Assembly: GCA_016704485.1 (NCBI GenBank)
Contig: JADJAA010000002.1
Span: 930,001 to 994,000 of the forward strand
Length of the DNA stretch: 64,000 bases
Direction of reading: 5' to 3'
From: Flavobacteriales bacterium
GTDB lineage: Bacteria; Bacteroidota; Bacteroidia; Flavobacteriales_F; PHOS-HE28
A program made the position numbers and the translations under genes. The stretch's first letter is position 1. Each line of letters begins with the position of its first letter. Shown in pieces: positions 18,975-26,736 of this stretch. The notes beneath the pieces are model-generated. The model did not search any database, had not been told where the DNA came from, and was given only the letters and a program-made list of their open reading frames with translations.

Positions 18975-19133
18975 TTCCTTATTCCCGGTGTTTTGGGTAA
19001 CCCTGTTGATCGGTCGTTGGGAATCAGGAATTAGAACCCGATCCAACCAAAGCCGGGAAGATCACCACCCGAAGTCAGATCAATACCCTAATGCAGATGG
19101 CAGGAATAAGGAATTAGGAATGGAGCGAAGCGA

Positions 19134-20312
19134 CTAATCAGGAATGGACCGAAGGGAGGAATTCGGAATCGCAACAGGCACAAGGATCCGCTTCAGCACT
19201 TCCAGCGTTCGGTCCACATCTTCTATGGTCGTGAACCGACTGAATGAAAATCGGATATTTCCACCCGGCCGCTCCGGGTAAAGCGCCTTTAGTACATGCG
19301 AACCAGCGTTTGAGCCACTGCTGCATGCGCTGCCACCGCTGCAGGCCACACCTTCGATATCGAGATTGTACAGTAGCATTTCACTCCGACCATCTTCAGG
19401 AAAGCAGACGCTCAGTACTGTGTACAGTGCATCTTCGGATCGATCCCCATTGAACTCAACCCCTGGAAACTCTTTCATGAGCTTGTTCATCATCCGGGTC
19501 TTCAAACGTTGGACATGTCTGTGATGTTCGTCCAGATCACGATATGCGATCTCCATCGCTTTGGCTAGCCCAATAATACCGTGCAGATTCTCCGTACCGG
19601 CCCGCATGTTCCGTTCCTGACCGCCACCCAGGATCATTGGTTTCAGCACGGAGGTGTTCCGCATAAAGAGAAACCCAACGCCTTTCGGACCGTGGAACTT
19701 ATGCGCAGCGCAGGTAATGAAATCAACCGGAAGTGCGCTTAGATCGAACCGGTAATGACACATGGTCTGCACTGTATCGCTATGAAAAAGGGCCCCATAC
19801 TTACGACAAAGTGATCCAACTTCATAAAGGTCAATGCGCGTACCGATCTCGTTGTTGGCATGCATCAGAGATACCAGGACGCCCTGACCTTCGGTGGCTT
19901 TCAGCAATTCTTCAAGATCCCTGATATCAGGTCTGCCGTTCTGCTGTAATTTCACCCAGTGGGCTTTTACTGCGCTATCATCCTTGCACAATTCTTCAGT
20001 GGTCAATTCTACAGCATGATGCTCAATGGCGCTGGTAATGATATGCTTAACTCCCAGATCCCTGACCGCACAGTGTAGCACCATGTTGTCGGCTTCGGTA
20101 CCACCGCTTGTAAAAATGATCTCACCCGGCGTACAGTTCAACAAATGAGCAACCTGTCTGCGTGCTTTCTCAAGTCCGGCACGGGTTTGCCGACCGAACG
20201 AATGAATAGCGGAAGGGTTACCATAAAATTCCCGCATGTAAGGGATCATCGCATCGACCACCTCAGGATCAATAGGTGTGGTTGCGGCGTTATCAAGATA
20301 GATACGGGACAT
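19134..20312 (-). CDS. Cysteine desulfurase (NifS/IscS family)
   Basis: A 392-residue PLP enzyme that takes sulfur from cysteine for Fe-S cluster and tRNA thiolation pathways. It starts MSRIYLDNAATTPIDPEVVD and has SGGTEADNMVLH, the PLP-Lys site CAAHKFHGPKGVGFLFM, and the active-site loop GGSACSSGSNAGSHVL with the catalytic Cys. The last residues (VAIPNSSLRSIPD) are read from a repeat-like tract (GGAATGGA...) near 19110-19170, so the natural C-terminus may have been extended by that sequence. It is the last gene before a convergent neighbour. Confidence 0.93.
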   Translation of the reverse strand: MSRIYLDNAATTPIDPEVVDAMIPYMREFYGNPSAIHSFGRQTRAGLEKARRQVAHLLNCTPGEIIFTSGGTEADNMVLHCAVRDLGVKHIITSAIEHHAVELTTEELCKDDSAVKAHWVKLQQNGRPDIRDLEELLKATEGQGVLVSLMHANNEIGTRIDLYEVGSLCRKYGALFHSDTVQTMCHYRFDLSALPVDFITCAAHKFHGPKGVGFLFMRNTSVLKPMILGGGQERNMRAGTENLHGIIGLAKAMEIAYRDLDEHHRHVQRLKTRMMNKLMKEFPGVEFNGDRSEDALYTVLSVCFPEDGRSEMLLYNLDIEGVACSGGSACSSGSNAGSHVLKALYPERPGGNIRFSFSRFTTIEDVDRTLEVLKRILVPVAIPNSSLRSIPD

Positions 20313-20355
20313 GGTATATAGAAGGTCGATATGAATTACGGATCAATTGGCGAAT

Positions 20356-21762
20356 TTACCGGACAGTTTCGGGAATGCCGGCTACCTGTGCTACTTCATG
20401 CAGGATCCGCTGGGCCAATTGATCAGCTTGTTCCATGGATGGTGCTTCCGCATACACACGGATTATTGGTTCCGTATTGCTTTTGCGAAGATGTACCCAA
20501 GTATTATCGAATTCGATCCGAAGGCCATCCACCATGCTATGGGGCTGAGCGCTGTGCCTTACTTGCATCGCATCTACGATCGCTTGGACATCCATGTTCG
20601 GCTCCAGTTGGATCTTGTTCTTGCTGATGAAATAATTCGGGTAACTCTTACGCAGATCCGAACAGCTTTTGCCGCTTTTGGCAAGTAACGTCAAAAATAT
20701 CGCAATGCCGACCAACGCATCGCGGCCATAGTGCAGTTCACTCAGGATCACGCCACCGTTGCCTTCACCACCTATGGGCGCATCTATTTTCTTCATCAAC
20801 TCAACAACATTCACCTCTCCTACTGCGCTAGCGTGGCGTTTACGTTGGTGCTTCTCTGCAATATCGTTGAGCGCACGTGTGCTACTGAGGTTGCTGACCG
20901 TGTCTCCCTTCCGATGCGCGAGCACATGATCCGCGCAGGCCACAAGTGTATACTCCTCACCGAACAACGTACCATCCTCGCATACCATTGCTAAGCGATC
21001 CACATCGGGATCCACAGCAAAACCAACATGTGCCTTGTGTTTTACCACCGTTGTACATAGATCCACTAAATTCTCCGGCAATGGTTCTGGGTTATGCGGA
21101 AAAATGCCGTTCGGCGTACAGTAGATCTGGATGACCTCAAGAACTCCTAAAGCGCCTAACAACGCAGGAACCGCACTACCACCAACGGAATTTACGGCGT
21201 CCAACGCCACGCGAAGTTTAGCTTTCTTTATCGCATCGACATCCACAAGGTCCAACGCCAGGATCATGTCGATATGTTTACGTGTCCATCCTGTTCTGGG
21301 GATCACGCTTCCCAACTTTTCCACAGGAACGAATTCGTAATCATTCTCGGCTGCGATCCGCAACACCTCTTCACCGTCCTCAGCGGAAATGAACTCGCCT
21401 TTCCCGTTCAACAATTTCAACGCGTTCCATTGTGCGGGATTATGACTTGCTGTAAGGATGATCCCGCCATCGGCCTGCTCTCCTGTAACGGCGATCTCCA
21501 CTGTTGGGGTCGTGGCCATATCCAGATCCACAACCTCGAAACCGAGTCCAACAAGGGTTCCAGAGACCAGATCACGCATCATCGGTCCGCTGATCCGTGC
21601 ATCACGTCCAAGCACCATACGCGGGCGCTCTTTACCGCTTTGTTTACGAATAAAGGTTCCGAAAGCAGCGGTATACCGAACTGTATCAAGAGGGGTCAAG
21701 CCAGTGCCAGGTGTACCACCGATGGTACCGCGAATGCCTGAGATGGAGCGAATAAGTGTCAT
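20356..21762 (-). CDS. glmM: Phosphoglucosamine mutase / phosphohexomutase
   Basis: A 468-residue enzyme of the alpha-D-phosphohexomutase family. I start at 21762 (MTLIRSISGIRGTIGG). The active-site Ser lies in GGIILTASHNPAQWNALKLL, the Mg loop is VDPDVDRLAMV, the sugar loop is IGGEGNGGVI, and the phosphate-binding end is RKSNTEPIIRVY. Bacteroidota use this subgroup as GlmM, making glucosamine-1-phosphate for UDP-GlcNAc; phosphomannomutase or phosphoglucomutase activity is possible. It lies about 40 bp upstream of the cysteine desulfurase on the same strand. Confidence 0.88.
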   Translation of the reverse strand: MTLIRSISGIRGTIGGTPGTGLTPLDTVRYTAAFGTFIRKQSGKERPRMVLGRDARISGPMMRDLVSGTLVGLGFEVVDLDMATTPTVEIAVTGEQADGGIILTASHNPAQWNALKLLNGKGEFISAEDGEEVLRIAAENDYEFVPVEKLGSVIPRTGWTRKHIDMILALDLVDVDAIKKAKLRVALDAVNSVGGSAVPALLGALGVLEVIQIYCTPNGIFPHNPEPLPENLVDLCTTVVKHKAHVGFAVDPDVDRLAMVCEDGTLFGEEYTLVACADHVLAHRKGDTVSNLSSTRALNDIAEKHQRKRHASAVGEVNVVELMKKIDAPIGGEGNGGVILSELHYGRDALVGIAIFLTLLAKSGKSCSDLRKSYPNYFISKNKIQLEPNMDVQAIVDAMQVRHSAQPHSMVDGLRIEFDNTWVHLRKSNTEPIIRVYAEAPSMEQADQLAQRILHEVAQVAGIPETVR

Positions 21763-22017
21763 TTGGTGATCTTTCAGAGCAATTGAACGGCAAAGGTACT
21801 TATACCCTATTGCAAGGACCAACCCTTCGCGTTCTCCACGATCCAGGAAACCATCATTATTGGAAGACCAAGCGCATTGTTACCAGTGGTTGTTGTCACT
21901 TCAGCAATTCCAGAATGAGGACCGATCGCACCTCAGATTGTTGATAACACGGATCGTTCCTCAGCATCTCTACTTCGATCCACCTAATTTTGTAGGAACC
22001 CGAACACGTACTAAAAT

Positions 22018-22037
22018 ACATGGATCGTGATCCATGT
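22018..22037. promoter_or_regulatory. 20-bp dyad upstream of the TPR gene
   Basis: ACATGGATC-GT-GATCCATGT is a perfect 9-bp inverted repeat with a 2-bp centre. It lies about 30 bp upstream of the ATG at 22067 and just upstream of a CATCTTTG box (22051-22058) that resembles a -7 element. Position and symmetry fit an operator for a dimeric regulator; the regulator is unknown. Confidence 0.4.
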
Positions 22038-22066
22038 AGACAAGTACCACCATCTTTGCACCCTGT

Positions 22067-23479
22067 ATGAACGAAGGCTCCCTACCCCAACCGGACCGAA
22101 ATAGCGACCAGCTTAGTTGCGTTGAGCGTTACGAAGCAATGTTAAGTCGCAACGATCATTATTTCTTTGATGTGGAAGAGTTCGAGCTGATCATAGAACA
22201 TTACTTGGAGCTCAGCGACCTTGAAAAGGCAAAGGCCGTGCTTGAGGATGCCCAACGCCAGCATCCCGGTGCTGTGGACCTTATGTTCTGTGAAGCCCAT
22301 TTATTGATGAGCTTGGGAAAGCTGAATCGTGCATTGGGGGTGTTGGACGTAATTGCCAAAGTGGAGCCTTTCAACGAGGATGTTTATTTGCACAAGGCTG
22401 GTATTCATAGCCAACTTCGGAATTACCAGAAAGCGATCGATCACTTTAAGCGGGCGTTGGACCTAGCTGAAGAAGGGCTGGACGATATACACCTTGACCT
22501 GGCCTTCGAATACGAGAACATGGAAGCGTTCCCATTGGCTATCGAAAGCTTGAAAAGTGCGTTGGAGATCAATCCAGAGAATGAAGCGGTCCTGTACGAA
22601 CTGGCTTACTGTTTCGATCTTATCGGAAATCACCAAATGGCTGTTTCGTTCTTTCGTGAGTTCACGAATGAGCATCCTTATTCCTTCGTGGCGTGGTTCA
22701 ACATGGGCAATTCACTGTCCCAGTTAGGCCGACCTGAGGAAAGCGTTGAAGCATTGGATTATTGCATAGCCATCGAAGATCGATTCACTTCAGCATACTT
22801 CAGTAAAGCGCGTAATTTATTGGAACTGGGAAAGCTACAGGCCGCAGTGGAGTGTTACAGCGAAACGATCCAGTTCGATGGTCCGCAGGCCATAACGTAT
22901 AGCTACATCGCCGAGTGTTATGAAAAGATGGAGAGCTACGAACAAGCGTTGATCCATTATGACCAATCCGTTGCGTTGGACCCGAACTGGGTGGATGGAT
23001 GGATAGGCCGTGGCGTTGTTAAAGGCGTGCAGGACCGTTATGGTGAAGCGCTGAAGGACCTGGAGATCGCATTGCGGTTGTCCTCCGAACATGGTGATGC
23101 AATGTTCTACACCGCCCATACCTTGGCGAGCTTGAAGCGTTATGAAGAGGCCTTGTCGATGTATGCAAAGCTGAATCGCAAGGAACCGGATAGCCTTGAG
23201 GGGTGGCTGGAGCACGCTGAACTCCTGTTGGAGTTGAAAGGGCCGGACGCGGCGGCCAAGAAACTTAATGAAGGATCACATGTGCATCGGTTGAATGCGC
23301 GTTTCCGCTATCGCATGGTGAGTTACCTGTTGCGCAGTGGCAGGGAACAACAAGGCATGTTGGAAATGGAAGAGGCATTGATGGCCGACCATGGTGCCCA
23401 CGTGCAACTTTTTGAACATTATCCTGAGGCTGCATTGATGCCACAGATCATCCACTTGTTGGAACTATATCGCAGATGA
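22067..23479 (+). CDS. Tetratricopeptide repeat protein
   Basis: A 470-residue soluble protein made almost wholly of about twelve TPR units, for example AKAVLEDAQRQHPGAVDLMF, LDLAFEYENMEAFPLAIESL and ALIHYDQSVALDPNWVDGWI. No signal peptide or membrane segment. TPR arrays mediate protein-protein contacts; the partner is unknown. Its stop overlaps the start of the ComA-like gene by 4 bp (ATGA), indicating translational coupling. This TPR-ComA linkage is the only functional clue. Transcription may be nearly leaderless. Confidence 0.9.
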   Translation: MNEGSLPQPDRNSDQLSCVERYEAMLSRNDHYFFDVEEFELIIEHYLELSDLEKAKAVLEDAQRQHPGAVDLMFCEAHLLMSLGKLNRALGVLDVIAKVEPFNEDVYLHKAGIHSQLRNYQKAIDHFKRALDLAEEGLDDIHLDLAFEYENMEAFPLAIESLKSALEINPENEAVLYELAYCFDLIGNHQMAVSFFREFTNEHPYSFVAWFNMGNSLSQLGRPEESVEALDYCIAIEDRFTSAYFSKARNLLELGKLQAAVECYSETIQFDGPQAITYSYIAECYEKMESYEQALIHYDQSVALDPNWVDGWIGRGVVKGVQDRYGEALKDLEIALRLSSEHGDAMFYTAHTLASLKRYEEALSMYAKLNRKEPDSLEGWLEHAELLLELKGPDAAAKKLNEGSHVHRLNARFRYRMVSYLLRSGREQQGMLEMEEALMADHGAHVQLFEHYPEAALMPQIIHLLELYRR

Positions 23480-24279
23480 ATTTCTCATTATCACATATTC
23501 CTGCGCGATCGACAAAATCGCGTGAGGACGGTCTTACCATGGTCATGGACAAAGGCATATCCTTACGCCAATCCGAGGACATGATCTCTGTTTGCGGTGA
23601 CCTTGTTGATGTCGTAAAACTGGGTTTCGGAACAGCGTATGTCACACCGAACCTCAAAGAGAAGATCGCATTCTACCGCAAGAACGACATCAAGGTCTAT
23701 TTCGGTGGAACATTATTCGAAGCATTCATAGCAAGGGGCCGTTTCAAGGACTATTGCAAATTATTGGACAAGTTCGATGTTGATATGGCTGAGGTCTCCG
23801 ATGGCAGCATCAACATGACAACCAAGGAGAAGTGCAAATACATCGGCGAATTGGCCAAGGACCGTACGGTTTTCAGCGAGGTGGGATCGAAGGAATCAGG
23901 GATCTTGATCAGCCCTGCGAAATGGGTGAACATGATGCGCGCTGAATTGGATGCCGGTAGTTGGAAAGTGATCGCAGAAGCAAGGGAAAGTGGAACCGTA
24001 GGCATTTATCGTCCGAGCGGGCATGCGCATACTTCATTGGTGAACAAGATCATGGCAAAGATCCCGAGCAAGGATATTCTGTGGGAAGCGCCATTGAAAT
24101 CGCAACAGGTGTGGTTCATAAAACAAATAGGCGCCAACGTGAATTTGGGCAATATTGCACCGGAGGAGGTGATCCCGCTGGAAACACTTCGTCTCGGCCT
24201 ACGCGGTGATACCTTCTTCCAATATGTTCCGGAAGAGGTGGTCAAGAAATTGCAACAAGTGGTTCCCGTAAAGAATTAA
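23476..24279 (+). CDS. Phosphosulfolactate synthase (ComA family)
   Basis: A 267-residue TIM-barrel enzyme that adds sulfite to phosphoenolpyruvate, giving (2R)-phospho-3-sulfolactate. Family signs: TKSREDGLTMVMDKGISL near the N-terminus, VVKLGFGTAYVTPNLKEKI, VYFGGTLFEAFIARGRFKDY, and FSEVGSKESG followed by an Arg/Glu-rich C-terminal half. Known roles are coenzyme M synthesis in archaea and sulfolactate/cysteate-type metabolites in bacteria. In Bacteroidota a link to sulfonolipids is plausible but not shown. It is coupled to the upstream TPR gene. Confidence 0.88.
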   Translation: MNFSLSHIPARSTKSREDGLTMVMDKGISLRQSEDMISVCGDLVDVVKLGFGTAYVTPNLKEKIAFYRKNDIKVYFGGTLFEAFIARGRFKDYCKLLDKFDVDMAEVSDGSINMTTKEKCKYIGELAKDRTVFSEVGSKESGILISPAKWVNMMRAELDAGSWKVIAEARESGTVGIYRPSGHAHTSLVNKIMAKIPSKDILWEAPLKSQQVWFIKQIGANVNLGNIAPEEVIPLETLRLGLRGDTFFQYVPEEVVKKLQQVVPVKN

Positions 24280-24357
24280 GGGTCATCGCTCCCTTTTTGC
24301 AAAGAGAGCACTGCTCACAATTCCATTGATTTCCATTAGGAACACGATCTTCGCGCC

Positions 24358-24675
24358 ATGAAAGAGATCACCCCCCAAGAGCTCAAAGCAATGAAGGAAG
24401 GAAATGAAACCTTCCAGCTGATCGATGTTCGTGAAGCATATGAGGCTGAAATTTGCAGCATTGGCGGCACGTTGATCCCCATGGGAGAGGTCATCTCACG
24501 GTTGGCCGAAGTACGGAAGGACGTTCCGGTTGTCATTCATTGTCGAAGTGGCTCTCGTTCCAGCGCGGTCATTCAAGCGTTGACGGATCGTTACGGCTAT
24601 ACGAACCTGATGAATCTGAAAGGTGGGATCCTTGGGTACGGAAGTCAAGTGGATCAGACGTTGCGGTGCGAGTGA
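24358..24675 (+). CDS. Rhodanese-like domain protein
   Basis: A 105-residue single-domain rhodanese, cytosolic. The active-site loop is VVIHCRSGSRSSAVIQ with the catalytic Cys near residue 61, and the LIDVREAYEAEICSIGGTL block is characteristic of the fold. Stand-alone proteins of this type carry persulfide sulfur between enzymes. Substrate unknown. It starts 78 bp after the ComA-like gene and may share its transcript. Confidence 0.92.
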   Translation: MKEITPQELKAMKEGNETFQLIDVREAYEAEICSIGGTLIPMGEVISRLAEVRKDVPVVIHCRSGSRSSAVIQALTDRYGYTNLMNLKGGILGYGSQVDQTLRCE

Positions 24676-24750
24676 CCATGCCTATTCGATGACTTCCACC
24701 AGATCTACGGTTACTGAATACCTGCACCATCATTAGCGGAAAGAAAGTTC

Positions 24751-25413
24751 ATGCTCGACATTATACAAGAATTCTGGTACTTCATTACCCATCTGAATGA
24801 ATCATTACCTGCATTCGTAGCGGATTACGGCTTGTGGATCTACGGGTTGTTGTTCCTGATCATTTTCGTGGAGACCGGGCTTGTGGTAATGCCTTTCCTC
24901 CCAGGTGATTCACTCTTGTTCGTAGCAGGATCCTTGGCAGCTGGCGCTAACCCCTCCATGAACTTCGGTTACCTGTTCGTGTTGCTGTTCCTTGCAGCCG
25001 TATTGGGTGATAACCTCAATTATTGGATCGGACGGTACTTCGGCAGCAAAGTGGTAAAATGGCGTTTGTTCGGACGTGATCTCGTTCAAGAGAAACACTT
25101 GGAAAAGACCCACTCCTATTTCGAGAAATACGGCGTAAAGACCATCATCATTGCTCGTTTCGTACCGATCGTACGTACGGTAACGCCATTCGTTGCTGGA
25201 GTTGGCGCCATGGACTACCGCAAGAAATTCCTGCCCTTTGATGTCATTGGTGGTCTACTTTGGATCGGCAGCATGCTAACCGCCGGATATTTGGTCGGGA
25301 ACAGCGAGATCGTACAACGCAACTTCCATTATGTGGTGTTCGGTATCATCGGGATCAGTGTATTGCCCATGGTGATCGAATTCATTCGACATCGGATAGC
25401 AGCATCCGAATAA
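24751..25413 (+). CDS. DedA family membrane protein
   Basis: A 220-residue inner-membrane protein of the DedA/SNARE-associated family, implicated in undecaprenyl-phosphate or phospholipid flipping and membrane homeostasis. Motifs: FVETGLVVMPFLPGDSLLFV, YWIGRYFGSKVVKW and the conserved Arg/Pro block IIARFVPIVRTVTPFVAGVG. Four or more hydrophobic segments are visible. It lies in a plus-strand run between the rhodanese and aroE, with 75 and 43 bp gaps. Confidence 0.93.
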   Translation: MLDIIQEFWYFITHLNESLPAFVADYGLWIYGLLFLIIFVETGLVVMPFLPGDSLLFVAGSLAAGANPSMNFGYLFVLLFLAAVLGDNLNYWIGRYFGSKVVKWRLFGRDLVQEKHLEKTHSYFEKYGVKTIIIARFVPIVRTVTPFVAGVGAMDYRKKFLPFDVIGGLLWIGSMLTAGYLVGNSEIVQRNFHYVVFGIIGISVLPMVIEFIRHRIAASE

Positions 25414-25456
25414 ACGCAATGCGCAATACTTCCGACACTTTTCCGTTGATCGTCAC

Positions 25457-26188
25457 GTGATAAGATACGGACTCATCGGCAGGTCGCTCAAGCATAGCTG
25501 GAGCCAGGAATTCTTCACCAAGAAGTTCCATAAGGAAGGACTTTCGGACCACCATTATGATCCGTTCGAACTTGAGGATATTGAAGACCTTGAGTTGCTT
25601 CTCAGCGAGACCAAAGACCTGAAAGGGTTGAACGTAACCCTACCTTATAAGCAGACCGTTATGCCTTTGCTGGATGCCATTGATCCCATGGCCGCAGCGG
25701 TCGGAGCGGTGAATACCATCACGATCCGAAATGGCAGGACCACTGGCTACAATACCGATGTGGAAGGGTTCCGAAGCACACTGCTGCCTTTGTTGGATGG
25801 CGAGAAACCGCGCGCATTAGTGCTTGGCACAGGTGGTGCAAGCAGAGCGGTGGCGTTCGTTCTGCGTGAATGTGGGGTCAAATTCCGATCGGTCAGTCGC
25901 AATAGAGAACGTGGGGATCTTACATGGGACCTGCTGGAACCAGCGATCATTAAAGCCTGCACCCTTATCGTGAACACAACGCCACTCGGGATGTATCCGA
26001 ATGTTTCTGAAATGCCCGTGCTACCCTATTCCGCCGTTGGTCCAAGGCACCTATTGATCGACCTGGTTTACAACCCACCATACACGCAATTCCTTCAAAA
26101 AGGACAAGCGAACGGGGCAAGGATAAGCAACGGATCGACGATGCTACGCGCCCAAGCGGAAGCCAGTTGGCGGATCTGGAACAATTGA
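25457..26188 (+). CDS. aroE: Shikimate dehydrogenase
   Basis: A 243-residue enzyme of the aromatic amino acid pathway that reduces 3-dehydroshikimate with NADPH. The start is GTG at 25457, giving MIRYGLIGRSLKHSWSQEFF, which aligns with the usual family N-terminus; no in-frame ATG fits better. Catalytic Lys is in GLNVTLPYKQTVMPLLD, the nucleotide loop is GTGGASRAVAFVL, and NTTPLGMYPN follows. A short C-terminus is normal for Bacteroidota AroE. Confidence 0.95.
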   Translation: MIRYGLIGRSLKHSWSQEFFTKKFHKEGLSDHHYDPFELEDIEDLELLLSETKDLKGLNVTLPYKQTVMPLLDAIDPMAAAVGAVNTITIRNGRTTGYNTDVEGFRSTLLPLLDGEKPRALVLGTGGASRAVAFVLRECGVKFRSVSRNRERGDLTWDLLEPAIIKACTLIVNTTPLGMYPNVSEMPVLPYSAVGPRHLLIDLVYNPPYTQFLQKGQANGARISNGSTMLRAQAEASWRIWNN

Positions 26189-26194
26189 AGCGGA

Positions 26195-26356
26195 TCAACG
26201 GTTCAACGCCCGCACCACCATCACGATCAGGCAGAACAGGAAAACGAAGATCGTGATCCGATTGATGCCGTGCATGAAGCGTACGCTGCCGTTCGGATCG
26301 GACTTGCCGAACAAAGTGCGTGGATCCAGATAATGCAGGACGCGTTTGATGAACAT
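26195..26356 (-). CDS. Small membrane protein, DUF6728-like
   Basis: A 53-residue protein starting MFIKRVLHYLDPRTLFGKSD, with the phrase RFMHGINRITIFVFLFCLIV forming one C-terminal transmembrane helix. It resembles short Bacteroidota proteins annotated as DUF6728, which carry the same 'MHGIN+' phrase before the helix. The frame is open to an ATG at 26410, but the extra 18 residues look non-native. It is convergent with aroE (6 bp between stops). Confidence 0.65.
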   Translation of the reverse strand: MFIKRVLHYLDPRTLFGKSDPNGSVRFMHGINRITIFVFLFCLIVMVVRALNR

Positions 26357-26454
26357 TATGACCCAAAGGTATGTCCAGAGCAAGTACTTTTCATTGGACC
26401 GACAAGGCAATCGCGTCTTGAAACGAATTTATTCTTCGCGAATTCCGTTTCTGT

Positions 26455-26610
26455 GACCCATACCGGGTCAACTAGGGACATGGGGCGATTCTTTATTTCT
26501 AATTTCTGTGACCCTTCTCAGGGTCGCGAAAAGCTCATGACGGACCCTGGAAGGGTCACAGAAATTAGACAAAGCCCCTGACAAGTGTGGATTTCGACCC
26601 AGAATGGGTC
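26455..26610. repeat. Cluster of four GACCC-N5/6-GGGTC palindromes with a larger hairpin
   Basis: Four copies of the same short palindrome lie at 26455-26469, 26510-26525, 26543-26557 and 26596-26610. Copies 2 and 3 are embedded in a larger inverted repeat: 26498-26525 pairs with 26543-26569, about 27 bp with a single-base bulge. The cluster lies between the small membrane protein gene and uvrB, in DNA with no supported gene. Confidence 0.75.
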
Positions 26611-26736
26611 GCAGTGCTTTAGTGGTGAATGATTTAAGAGGCGATAGCCCTGATCGCATCGATGAATGAACCAAGCCTTACCCGTACCTTCGCAGATCGC
26701 TCCTGCCAGCGCTGGTGGTGTTGAAAATAGAAAAGA

